A stretch of 40,723 bases of DNA from NCBI GenBank assembly GCA_016783825.1, contig JADHVV010000014.1, positions 1-40,723 of the forward strand. Reading direction: 5' to 3'. Below are positions 32,665 through 40,723 of the stretch, in pieces. Position 1 is the first letter of the stretch; each line of letters starts with the position of its first letter. Position numbers and translations under genes: made by a program. The notes under the pieces are model-generated. The model saw only the letters and a list, made by a program, of their open reading frames with translations. It had not been told where the DNA came from and ran no database searches. The stretch comes from Candidatus Zhuqueibacterota bacterium (GTDB taxonomy: Bacteria > Zhuqueibacterota > Zhuqueibacteria > Thermofontimicrobiales > Thermofontimicrobiaceae).

Positions 32665-34803
32665 ATGTCTAAATCACATATTTCAATTTTTATTGTAATA
32701 ACGTTATTACTTTTCTCAATATTAACTTTATTTGCTCAAACCCAATCCCAACTCTTCCAACAAGCCCTGCTAAAAGAAAATGGCGAGGGAGATTTAAAGG
32801 CGGCGGTGACGATTTATCAGAAAATTGTAGATGACACAAATGCCGATCGTTCAGTTCGGGCAAAGGCGCAGTTGCATATTGGCATGTGTTGGGAGAAGAT
32901 GGGTAGGCAGGAAGCAAAAGAAGCTTATCAAAAAGTCATGAGCGATTTTAATGATCAACAAACCACCGTACAACAAGCAAAAGCTCGATTACAAAATTTA
33001 GAAAAGAATCAAAATGACAAACCTGTTAAACCAAGCTACCAAAAAGTTATTGAGGCAGAGTCGCCTATTATATCTGCAGATAGTTCACCGAATGGCAAAT
33101 TTATTGCTTTTCAAACCCGGCAAGATAGCATTTCGACACTCTCTATTTTCAATGTTGTTTCTAAAGAAATAAGCCACATTCAGCAGCCAGCCGGCATTAG
33201 CATCACCGGATTTAAATGGAGTCCGAAAGGGGATTATATTGCTTTTCGTGGAGAAGTTGAAGGAAATTCTCAAAAGGGTTTATGGATAATTCCTATAAAT
33301 CAGAACACGGGAGAAAAGAAAGGCAAAGCCATACTTTTAATTGATAATGCCCACATTACTGACTTTGATTGGAATAGCAATGGCGAAGAAATTTGCTTTG
33401 TAAAAAGTGAACAGAATAATTATAGTTTAAATACCATCAGACTAGCCGACAGAAAAATCACTCCAATATTGGAAAATTTTAAAAAATTAATGTTAAATCC
33501 AATCTGGTCATTTGACAAAAATGTTATATATTATTCAGCAAAGGGGACTTCAGGCAATCAAAGTTGGGATATTTTTCGTTTAACGATTGATACAAAAGAG
33601 ACCAAACAAATTATTGAATCCAATTATTTATACGATATTGCCCAGGATTCAAAACTAATTGCTACCAGAGTGATAAAACCAGGCGAGCCCTTAATTCGAA
33701 TAGCCTCAATTTCAGGAGGTGTTTCACAAGAGTTTGTATTAAGAAAAGAATTTTCACACTCAGTTTATGCATCATTTCTTCCTGACGGAAAAAAACTTCT
33801 AATGCCTTCAAAAAGACGTGATGCAGTTATAAAAAAAGTTAATCTTAAAAATAAAACAATTTCAAATGTATCCCCCGAAGATGGCTATTATAGCGATCCG
33901 CTTGTTTCATCAGATGGAAAATTCCTTGTATATGTGGAAACTGGAGAAGGCGGGGATATTTTTCATCTGCTCAATATAAAAGATGGTTCTTTAAAAATGA
34001 TTCCTACGGATGATTTGATTTGGCTCCATTCGTGGTCACCAAATTTAAAATATTTAGCTTACACTGATATCGCAAAGAAAGAAATAAAAATATTTAATTT
34101 AGAATCCAATTCTGCATTTACAATTCAAAAATATCAAGGTGAATTAACCGGAGACATTAATTGGTCAAAGGATAGCAAATTAATGTCATACGTCATTAAA
34201 AGCGATGATTATAAACTATTCGTATCTGATTTGAATGCTATTAAAAAAGAAATATTTGGTAGTAATAACTTCATCTCTTCTGCGGAATGGTTCTCTGATA
34301 ATGATCGACTTGTATTTGCAACAGAAGAAAACGAGAAGTCAAGAGTTTTTGTTTATTCAAATATCAAGGATCAAAGAAAAGTTTTGCTTGAAACGGATTT
34401 AGAAATTATCTCCCTCCAAATATCTCCTGATGAAAATTGGATAGCATTTTATCGCAAACAACCTGGACAATATGAAGGACAAATCTATCTCACTTCACTT
34501 ACAGGCGAAGACACAAAATTAATTGGTCCTTCCAATCCGAGAATGATTGAGAAATTTGTGTGGTTACCCGACAAAAACTCCATTGTGATTAACGCTTGGA
34601 ATTCCTCTTACAGTAAAACTGATATTTATTTATTATCGGTGAATGGATCAGATGAAAACCATTTAACAAATGAAGATAATTCTATAAAATATGGATTATC
34701 TCTTTCTCCTGATGGGAAAGAAGCATATTATTGGGAGCAAGTTGACCTTGGCGGAGTACTCTGGGAGGTAGATATTTCTGAAGCGATTGAAAAATTGAAA
34801 TAA
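32665..34803 (+). CDS. Exported TPR plus TolB-like beta-propeller protein
   Basis: This 712-residue protein has a signal peptide (about 1-25, ending LFAQ) preceded by GGGAGG. Residues about 26-115 form a TPR-like unit (SQLFQQALLKENGEGDLKAAVTIYQKIV, then RAKAQLHIGMCWEKMGRQEAKEAYQKV). The remainder is a chain of PD40/WD40-like blades, with repeated SPxGxxIAF-type motifs (DSSPNGKFIAF, WSPKGDYIAFRG, SFDKNVIYYSA, LVSSDGKFLVYVE, WSPNLKYLAYTD, ISPDENWIAFYRK, LSPDGKEAYYWE), as in TolB. Its function is unknown; periplasmic sensing or binding is plausible. It follows the two-component operon, with Pho-box-like sites upstream, and precedes a paralogue. Confidence 0.85.
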   Translation: MSKSHISIFIVITLLLFSILTLFAQTQSQLFQQALLKENGEGDLKAAVTIYQKIVDDTNADRSVRAKAQLHIGMCWEKMGRQEAKEAYQKVMSDFNDQQTTVQQAKARLQNLEKNQNDKPVKPSYQKVIEAESPIISADSSPNGKFIAFQTRQDSISTLSIFNVVSKEISHIQQPAGISITGFKWSPKGDYIAFRGEVEGNSQKGLWIIPINQNTGEKKGKAILLIDNAHITDFDWNSNGEEICFVKSEQNNYSLNTIRLADRKITPILENFKKLMLNPIWSFDKNVIYYSAKGTSGNQSWDIFRLTIDTKETKQIIESNYLYDIAQDSKLIATRVIKPGEPLIRIASISGGVSQEFVLRKEFSHSVYASFLPDGKKLLMPSKRRDAVIKKVNLKNKTISNVSPEDGYYSDPLVSSDGKFLVYVETGEGGDIFHLLNIKDGSLKMIPTDDLIWLHSWSPNLKYLAYTDIAKKEIKIFNLESNSAFTIQKYQGELTGDINWSKDSKLMSYVIKSDDYKLFVSDLNAIKKEIFGSNNFISSAEWFSDNDRLVFATEENEKSRVFVYSNIKDQRKVLLETDLEIISLQISPDENWIAFYRKQPGQYEGQIYLTSLTGEDTKLIGPSNPRMIEKFVWLPDKNSIVINAWNSSYSKTDIYLLSVNGSDENHLTNEDNSIKYGLSLSPDGKEAYYWEQVDLGGVLWEVDISEAIEKLK

Positions 34804-34836
34804 ATTAAATTTCCTTTAAAAAGTTGGAGGTGCATC

Positions 34837-36936
34837 ATGAAAACAAAATTAATTTTAAGTCTAATTATATCTCTTGTTTTTGTTTCGCTCTGCTTCGCCC
34901 AAACCCCATCACAACTATTCCAGCAAGCCCTACTCAAAGAAAACGGGGAGGGAGATTTGAAGGCGGCGGTGGAGATTTATGAAAAAATTGTAGGAGATAC
35001 TGAAGCAGATCGTTCTCTCCGTGCGAAGGCGTTGCTGCACGTTGGTATCTGTTGGGAAAAAATGGGGAAGGAAACTGCTGAAAAAACCTATAAAAGGATA
35101 ATATCTGAATTTGCAGATCAAGCAGGTTCTGTCATTGAAGCAAAAACACGATTGTCAAATCTTCAACAAAATGATCATGAAAGGTCTGCAGGATTATCGT
35201 TAACCAAAGTTTGGTCTAAATTTGGAATTGTGCCTAAAAATTTACGCAGTATTTCGCCGGATGGTAAATTTATCTCAGCTACCCATCAAAGTAATGGTTT
35301 TTGTCTTGTTGACCTGGATGCAAAAAAAATAAAATATCTAACAGATTACAAAGAGCGGGAAAAAGAACTGTATGAGAAAAATCCATCACAAGCTAAAATT
35401 GATTCTTTTTACAATTCTGAAAAATTGGCTGCCGGTTCTGCCTGGTCTAAAGATGGAAAGAGATTTGTTTATACGTGGTGTAATTGGAGCGGAAAAGATT
35501 CTGAACTGCGAATCATGACAGTAGATGGAAAAATCGAAAAAACTTTTTCAGTATTTAAGAATATGACTTGGCCGATTGTAGAAGATTGGGCAAGTGATGG
35601 TGAAAATGTGTTATTAACAGCTATGACCGAAGAAGGTGAATCTTCTCTTATAACTTTCAATTTATTGAATCAAACCATTAAATTTTTGAAAAAGATTGAT
35701 CAAAAAGAAGTTTATATGCATGCTCGTTTTTCGCCGGATGGTCAATTCGTTGCTTATGATGTTCCCTCTGCAAATCACAATGGTAAAAAAGACATTTATC
35801 TTCTTGATGTTAAAAACAAGCGTGAAACTTTATTGATTCAAAATACCGGTGACGATCAGCTTTTAGGCTGGATGCCCAAAGGCGGTCGCATTCTTTTTGC
35901 TAGCGATCGGTCCGGAAGTTTTGATGCCTGGAGTATTAAAGTGAAGGAGGGACTGCCTGATGGAGAGCCGGTTTTTGTGAAAAAGGATGTTGGGAAAATT
36001 TATCCTTTGGGTATTTCAAAGAGAGGAACCTTTTATTATGCCTATGAATTTAAAGCTGTTGATGTTTATTTAACCCATCTTTCTGAAGATGGTAAGAAAA
36101 TAGATAAAGATCCGGTACGGATAGCAGATCGGTACATCGGTACCAATCGTATTCCATCATGGTCTCCGGATGGCACAAAAATCGCTTATCTTTCAAAAAG
36201 GGGTTTACAACGGGATGATCTTCTTATTGTTATTCATACTATCAAGACAAAAAAAAGGAAAAAATACCAACTAAAATTTAAAGAGTTGCAATCTATTAAT
36301 TGGAGTTTGGACGGTAAGTTTTTGTTGTTAACTGGGATAGATGGGAATGAACAAGCAGGAATTTTTCAGTTTAACTTGACAAGCGGTAAAATCCAATCGC
36401 TTTATATTTTTCCTGAAAAAGAATTAAAAACAAGTTGGGCTGCGCAACTGCCAGGAGGCAATAAAATAATTTTTGTTCATCGTCCTTCAAGCATCGACCC
36501 ATAATCTAAAATCATGCTTTTAGATCTTGTCTCTAAACAAGTAAAAGAGATAGATCGTGTAAGTTCCTGGCCACTTAATGAAATATTAACTCCTGATAAA
36601 CAATATCTCACATTTCGTGGCTGGAGAGAAAATATGGAAACTATTTTTTTGTTGCCTGTAGAGGGTGGAAAACGCCGCAGTGTTGTAAAATTTAAGGATC
36701 AATATATGGCATCTTTTGCATGGTCGCCTGATGCTAAGAAACTATATTTTGCCCGGGGTACATTCCAGGATGGATCAACAAGTCTTTGGTTCAAGGATCT
36801 CGAGACTGAGGAAATGATTGATCTTGGATTAAAAATAAGTTTTATGCGGGAATTACAATTACATCCAGATGGTCAAACATTGGTTTTTCAGGCAGCGGAA
36901 GTGAATTTTGAAATATGGGCAATGGAGGATTTTTGA
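34837..36936 (+). pseudogene. Paralogous TPR plus beta-propeller protein, split by an in-frame stop
   Basis: It begins 33 bp after its paralogue, with GGAGGTG before the ATG. The signal peptide (ends LCFA) and TPR-like segment (SQLFQQALLKENGEGDLKAAVEIYEKIV) are almost the same as in the first copy. Propeller motifs continue (RSISPDGKFISA, ARFSPDGQFVAYD, WSPDGTKIAYLS). A TAA at 36502-36504 ends the frame after 555 codons, but the same frame continues without a shift. The rest of the propeller (FAWSPDAKKLYFARG, LHPDGQTLVFQAAE) runs to 36936; the total would be 699 residues, against 712 in the paralogue. A single nonsense change, a consensus error or stop readthrough could explain it. The second part has an ATG at 36514. 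Confidence 0.8.
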
Positions 36937-36975
36937 AAAATTACAAGTATTATTAACCAAACACAGGAGGTAATC

Positions 36976-38169
36976 ATGAAGTTAATTGCCAACCAATCGT
37001 TAATTTTTGTAATTGGAGTTCTATTTATTCTAAGTTGCAGTAAAGAACAACCATATTCTCCTACTCATAATGATGAGTTAAATTTAACAAATAACGTATT
37101 AAAAAAGAAATATAGTGGGTTGTGTATTTTTGGACCTGAAACATTTACGGTCCCACAAGAAAAATCAAAAACCAAAAAAAGGATCACAAGATTATTTGAA
37201 GTAAATGATCTAAACGGGGCATTCATATTTCGTCTAGTAAATGGCGATGGTGAAGGTTTACAATTTGTGAAAAATGCAGATATTAGGCTCAACAAAAAAA
37301 GAGTTGAAAATGATCATTGGATTTATTTAGACGAACAGGGGACAAAATCAAGACCGAGATTTCCAAATGGTCGCAAAGGTTCTGGGTATGAATATGCAAA
37401 GTATCTTGATGTCGATTTAGATTTTATCGTTGAATCAACAAACGAGCTGCAAGTTGAACTGGATGGAAAAGAAGGTTGTTATGTAACTTTAGAAATAATC
37501 TTTCAGCCTTTTCCTTTGACGATCATTGATGAGAACTTTGATTCTCACCCAGAAGGTCCCCTTCCTAAGAAATTACCTCTAACAATAAACGGAAAATGGC
37601 AAATAAAAGATGGAGCTCCTGAAATTAATTTTCAAGCTGTAATTAATAATTCAGATATTTCACCTCCTTCCGGTTCACACTGTTACGAAATGTCAAAAAA
37701 TTCAATTGATCTTACCAAAGGATTACATATGGCTGCTTGGGAAGCATGGTTAATGGGAAGAAAAGGTTATCAAGAAGTTAAGATTAAACCGATGCAAACA
37801 AATTGTTTTATTCATATATCGAATATCGGCCAATGGTCTCATATGGGGCGAGTTTTTTTTGATACAAATGGAAAAATAAAAGTTGATAACGGCAAAGGAA
37901 ATCCAACTTATCTTTGTGATTACCAAGAAAATGTTTGGTATCAGATAAAAATGATTTTTGACGCTATTACAGATACTTATTTGGTATTAATAAATGGAAA
38001 TCCTTATGGACCTTTTACTTGTCATGAAACGGATGCTTATTACTTTCATGGGCATTTATGGATAGGTATTCCCTGGCAACGAGGAACAGCATATATTGAT
38101 GATATGAAAGTCGTTTTTGAAGAGGCTGTTGTATGGCAAGAATGGATGGATGAAAATGGTCCTGGATGA
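36976..38169 (+). CDS. Lipoprotein with LamG-like C-terminal domain
   Basis: This 397-residue protein has a lipoprotein signal peptide (LIFVIGVLFILSC; lipobox Cys about 22) and AGGAGG before the ATG. Residues about 60-175 form a beta-rich domain of unknown family (FEVNDLNGAFIFRLVNGDGEG, LDVDLDFIVESTNELQVELDG). Residues about 185-385 resemble a concanavalin-like/LamG sandwich (IIDENFDSHPEGPLP, NVWYQIKMIFDAITDTYLVLINGNPYGPF, TAYIDDMKVVFEE), as found in carbohydrate- or matrix-binding exported proteins. It is the last gene of the plus-strand group, 39 bp after the split propeller gene. Its ligand is unknown. Confidence 0.78.
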   Translation: MKLIANQSLIFVIGVLFILSCSKEQPYSPTHNDELNLTNNVLKKKYSGLCIFGPETFTVPQEKSKTKKRITRLFEVNDLNGAFIFRLVNGDGEGLQFVKNADIRLNKKRVENDHWIYLDEQGTKSRPRFPNGRKGSGYEYAKYLDVDLDFIVESTNELQVELDGKEGCYVTLEIIFQPFPLTIIDENFDSHPEGPLPKKLPLTINGKWQIKDGAPEINFQAVINNSDISPPSGSHCYEMSKNSIDLTKGLHMAAWEAWLMGRKGYQEVKIKPMQTNCFIHISNIGQWSHMGRVFFDTNGKIKVDNGKGNPTYLCDYQENVWYQIKMIFDAITDTYLVLINGNPYGPFTCHETDAYYFHGHLWIGIPWQRGTAYIDDMKVVFEEAVVWQEWMDENGPG

Positions 38170-38350
38170 AAATAATTAAAGGATTGAGATATTTTTTTCC
38201 AAAAGGTCAATTAAGTGAGAGATTATCCCTTATCTATCTAATAAAACATTCATTGCATCGATTCCATACAATTCCATTATTCCTGTTTCAAATTTAAGCA
38301 ATCTTTTTGCCCATCCGCTGGCGGATAAATTCACTGTTTAAAGCCTATTA

Positions 38351-39318
38351 TTATCGTGAAACAGCAACCCCAATGTGTGAATCAGCCATGCCATAATACA
38401 TGAACCATTTTCCCTTAAAAAATGTGAGACCTTCCACGAAAACCACATTAGCTACCTGTCCTGTTATTTCACTTATTTCCTGCGGATGAAAAAATGGAGC
38501 GGTACACCGGTATAATAATTTATTAGGGTCTTGCTTGGAAAAATAGGCATAACCGGTTCTGTAAATCCGACCTTTCTCTGTTCTCTCCGCTCCATTATAA
38601 ATCACTAAAATTCCTTGATCCGTTATAATTGGCGTGGGACCGCTTTCTGTTACATTGCTGTCAAACATATTGGGACGTAACGGCAATATATGATCTTCCC
38701 GAACCAGTTCCCAGTTCAACAGGTCAGGAGAAGAAGCTAACCAGACTCCATGCTCACCGAAAAACATATAATATTTTCCATTAATTTTTTCAGGAACAAT
38801 TACCCCGGCTTTGGTCCATTTTAATTCTGGAAATAGGGGACCATGTTTCGTCCAGTTATATAAATCTTTTGAAGATGCCAAACATAAGCGTGCGGTTTTT
38901 CCGTCATAAGCAGTGTAGGTTAAATAGAATGTATCCTCGATTTTCACTACCCTGGGATCTTCCAACCGCCAGGTTTTTCGTATGGTTCAGACGGTTCTAA
39001 AACAGGTTTTTCCTCCCTCTTAAAATGGATGCCATCTTCACTCCAGGCTAATCCAATTCTTGAAGTCCCATTCCAGATTCCGATACCTGTGCTATCTTCA
39101 GCCCGATACAACAGGGCAATTTTTCCGTCCACTTCGATTGAGGAGGGATTAAACAGGTCTTTCGCTTCCCAGGATAAACTTGAAGGAGATAGGATAGGAT
39201 TTTCTGGCGCTCTCTCAATTTTCTCAAAAGGTAAATTAAACCTGGTTTCAATGTTTTGAGATGAATTGGAACAGCTAATAAAAATTATCAACAACAAAAA
39301 TAGCTTTAAATATCTCAT
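38351..39318 (-). pseudogene. GH130-like glycosidase/phosphorylase lipoprotein, frameshifted
   Basis: The N-terminal part (39318-38947) has a lipoprotein signal (LFLLLIIFISC), ENPILSPSS, FNPSSIEVDGKIALLYRAED and GLAWSEDGIHF. The frame then leaves the family pattern after EPYEKPGG. The C-terminal part (38965-38351, other frame) resumes with EDPRVVKIEDTFYLTYTAYDG and continues HGVWLASSPDLLNWELV, ESGPTPIITDQGILVIYNGAE, FVEGLTFFKGKWFMYYGMADSHIGVAVS. These are five-bladed propeller motifs of GH130 (mannoside phosphorylases and relatives). One added base near 38964 restores about 322 residues. AAGGATG precedes the ATG. It may act on mannosides outside the inner membrane; the specificity is not determinable. 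Confidence 0.83.
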
Positions 39319-39442
39319 TTTTTCATCCTTATTAAATTTTTATTTAATAGATATTTTGAATTTAAAGTAAAATTTTTCGTATCCACTCAATATTTAATTA
39401 TAATTTGTGAGCATGTCTTTTTGTTATAAGTTCGCCATAATG

Positions 39443-39493
39443 TTCGCAGAATAATTTATAGCAGAATTATTCTGCTATAAATCATTCTGCGAA
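39443..39493. repeat. 51-bp near-perfect hairpin
   Basis: Arms of 25 bp (TTCGCAGAAT, then TTTATAGCAGAAT) match their complement at 24 of 25 positions around a single central base, so it has essentially no loop. It is followed by an A5/T4 stretch. It lies in the 618-bp gene-free gap 39319-39936, which is filled with repeats. Confidence 0.8.
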
Positions 39494-39543
39494 AAAATTT
39501 TCTTTACATATACTAATCACAAGGTGATTTCAATTATAATTCA

Positions 39544-39602
39544 TTTCGGAGTACGGCGCCTTTATGCGCCGCCACAATCCATAAAGGGATTGTATTCCGA
39601 AA
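39544..39602. repeat. Cloverleaf-like element with two inner hairpins
   Basis: The outer arms TTTCGGAGTAC/GTATTCCGAAA (39544-39554, 39592-39602, one mismatch) enclose hairpin GGCGC/GCGCC and hairpin ACAATCC/GGGATTGT. Each inner hairpin has a short CTTTAT- or ATAAA-type loop. The three-way junction shape resembles a tRNA-like fold but has no tRNA features. Confidence 0.7.
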
Positions 39603-39712
39603 GCATAAATCTCAAAACCACTTTGGTTTGAGTATAGGAATATATAAGATTGACGTATTTTCCATATTTTATTAAGCCTATACAGATTGTTAATACCCAA
39701 ACTTCAAAATTT

Positions 39713-39883
39713 GTAACCGTTCAGCCTGGTCGTAAAAGTCATTCTGAGGGAGCTTGCGACCGAAGAATCTCATAAATTTACCTACAATTGATTTTTATAA
39801 TACGAGATTCTTCACTTCCCATCATCCCCAATCCCTTCCCTCGTTCAGAATGACATTCATTAGACGAATGGCTGAACTATTAC
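39713..39883. mobile_element. MITE-like element, copy 3 (171 bp, 8-bp target duplication)
   Basis: The ends are GTAACCGTTCAGC (39713-39725) and GCTGAACTATTAC (39871-39883), with perfect flanking direct repeats CAAAATTT (39705-39712 and 39884-39891). Internally GTCATTCTGAGGGAGCTTGCG is followed by GAAGAATCTC, and near the right end the complements GAGATTCTTC and TCAGAATGAC appear, making a nested palindrome. It shares ends and interior with copy 2. Confidence 0.85.
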
Positions 39884-39897
39884 CAAAATTTTAAAAA

Positions 39898-39928
39898 CAA
39901 TTAGTATAATTCGTGTAATTAGTGGTTC
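39898..39928. repeat. Partial copy of the CACTAATTA-type repeat
   Basis: TAATTCGTGTAATTAGTGG matches the complement of the left arm of the 18236-18363 palindrome. Only one arm is present, between MITE copy 3 and the symporter stop. Confidence 0.6.
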
Positions 39929-39936
39929 AATTTCAT

Positions 39937-40572
39937 TTAAAACAACTTTGGAATCAACCAACTGATAACAATCATAAAAAAGAAATATCCAACTAAAATT
40001 AAATACTTTGGAATCCAGGCTTTTTCCCCTTCTAATAAATTCGTATTCCATATAATGTATTTACCGACTTTACTATCTTCTGGCGGAGTGTCAAAAAAAC
40101 TTGCCAGACAAGCAATAATTACACTGACTAAAAACCCAAAGCAATTCCACCACAACCAAAAAATTTCCTGAAACCATAAATGCAACACCAGGTTGAAAAA
40201 AACTCCGGCGACAATTCCGGTAAAAGCGCCTTTTGCCGTTACTCTCTTAAAGGCAACCCCTAATATGAAGGCTGCTAATATAGGCCCATAAAATGCTGAA
40301 CCCACAATGCCGATTGATTCGATGACCGTGTCTGATATGTCTCCTACATAGAATGCCAATAGTGTAACAATAACACCCCAAATTACCGTACTAATCTTAC
40401 TCATACGCAAAAATGAGATTTTAAGCTTTTTCTTTTTTAGGAATAAGGGTGCAATAAAATCTTTCATCGAGGCTGCGCTTAAAGAATTTATAGCTGAATC
40501 GAGCGAAGACATTGCAGCAGCCAGTACCGCAACAAATATCAGCGCCTTAAATCCGTGCAGGATATTATTCAT
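39937..40572 (-). CDS. Na+/solute symporter (SSS family), C-terminal half only
   Basis: The 211 residues from ATG 40572 correspond to the second half of a sodium:solute symporter. They include the conserved FVAVLAAAMSSLDSAINSLSAAS, several later transmembrane helices (ISTVIWGVIVTLLAFYVG, IVGSAFYGPILAAFILGVAF, GAFTGIVAGVFFNLVLHLWF) and a C-terminal helix. Intact members have about 450-600 residues. Coding sequence of the same style continues upstream of the ATG for eight codons (CAGVPVFI) and then meets TAG at 40597-40599, the first bases of the dispersed repeat at 40597-40712. So the gene appears truncated or interrupted by that repeat. The transporter is probably non-functional unless the missing half lies beyond the window and is joined differently. 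The substrate is unknown. Confidence 0.82.
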   Translation of the reverse strand: MNNILHGFKALIFVAVLAAAMSSLDSAINSLSAASMKDFIAPLFLKKKKLKISFLRMSKISTVIWGVIVTLLAFYVGDISDTVIESIGIVGSAFYGPILAAFILGVAFKRVTAKGAFTGIVAGVFFNLVLHLWFQEIFWLWWNCFGFLVSVIIACLASFFDTPPEDSKVGKYIIWNTNLLEGEKAWIPKYLILVGYFFFMIVISWLIPKLF

Positions 40573-40596
40573 AATAAAAACGGGTACCCCAGCGCA

Positions 40597-40712
40597 CTAA
40601 AGTGCAGGCGAAGGCTGAGGCAAAGGCGAAGGAAAAAATCTTAAACCTTTAATCTTCTACCTTGCTCCGCCTTAGCCTTCGCCTCAGCCTTTTCGTTGTA
40701 ATAGTAATTGAT
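40597..40712. repeat. Dispersed palindromic repeat with RAGGCN hexamer arms, copy 2
   Basis: This is an inverted copy of the 2628-2732 element. It runs from CTAAAGTGCAGG through GCGAAGGCTGAGGCAAAGG and the complementary GCCTTAGCCTTCGCCTCAGCC to CGTTGTAATAGTAATTGAT. The arms are a little longer than in copy 1. Its left boundary coincides with the break in the symporter reading frame. Confidence 0.85.
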
Positions 40713-40723
40713 CTTTATTAAAA

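Noticed and set aside
39544-39602. Possible tRNA because of the cloverleaf shape
   Set aside because: It is too short, with no anticodon-loop or T-loop consensus; the inner hairpins are only simple inverted repeats.

Overview
The window is an AT-rich stretch of a Gram-negative bacterial chromosome. The gene content suggests the Fibrobacterota-Chlorobiota-Bacteroidota (FCB) superphylum, perhaps a Calditrichota- or KSB1-like lineage. The evidence is a 1059-residue SecA with large insertions and a SEC-C tail, HPr kinase beside mannose-type PTS EIIA/EIIB, several signal-peptide or lipoprotein exported proteins, and TPR plus beta-propeller (PD40/TolB-like) proteins. The taxonomic call is inference, because no 16S rRNA lies in the window.

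Region 1 (1-15000) is almost entirely minus-strand housekeeping: PTS EIIB (partial) and EIIA, hprK, hpf, xerC, topA, an Smg/DUF494 protein, secA, nusB, ilvE, recJ, the RNase P RNA gene and a COG1579 zinc-ribbon coiled-coil protein. Order and spacing suggest transcription units smg-topA-xerC, nusB-secA and zinc-ribbon-rnpB. Region 2 (15000-19300) holds a candidate small RNA, a plus-strand GlcD-type FAD oxidase, a small outer-membrane-like protein, an acidic hypothetical protein and many nested palindromic repeats. Region 3 (19350-25198, minus) is the most unusual coding region. An SLT lytic transglycosylase, a 562-residue unknown and an FtsZ with a long non-standard C-terminus form an apparent operon, preceded by a REC plus PATAN-like response regulator. 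The FtsZ tail and the unknown both have stretches resembling Hpt domains without the phospho-accepting histidine.

Region 4 (25549-38169) contains a membrane protein and an ECF sigma - anti-sigma - ornithine aminotransferase operon. This is divergent from a histidine kinase/response regulator pair, which is followed by two TPR/beta-propeller paralogues and a lipoprotein. Pho-box-like 11-bp-phased TGACA repeats lie upstream of both the kinase and the first propeller gene. Region 5 (38351-40723) holds a frameshifted GH130-like lipoprotein and a 5'-truncated Na+/solute symporter cut off by a dispersed repeat.

The intergenic DNA stands out. It carries at least ten different palindromic elements, several built from 6-9-nt units in inverted arrays. 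One family has GTAACTRTTCAGC-like terminal inverted repeats, and two of its three copies have perfect 8-bp flanking duplications. Four genes between 26.4 and 40.6 kb look disrupted (two one-base frameshifts, one in-frame stop, one 5' truncation), from real decay or from consensus errors.
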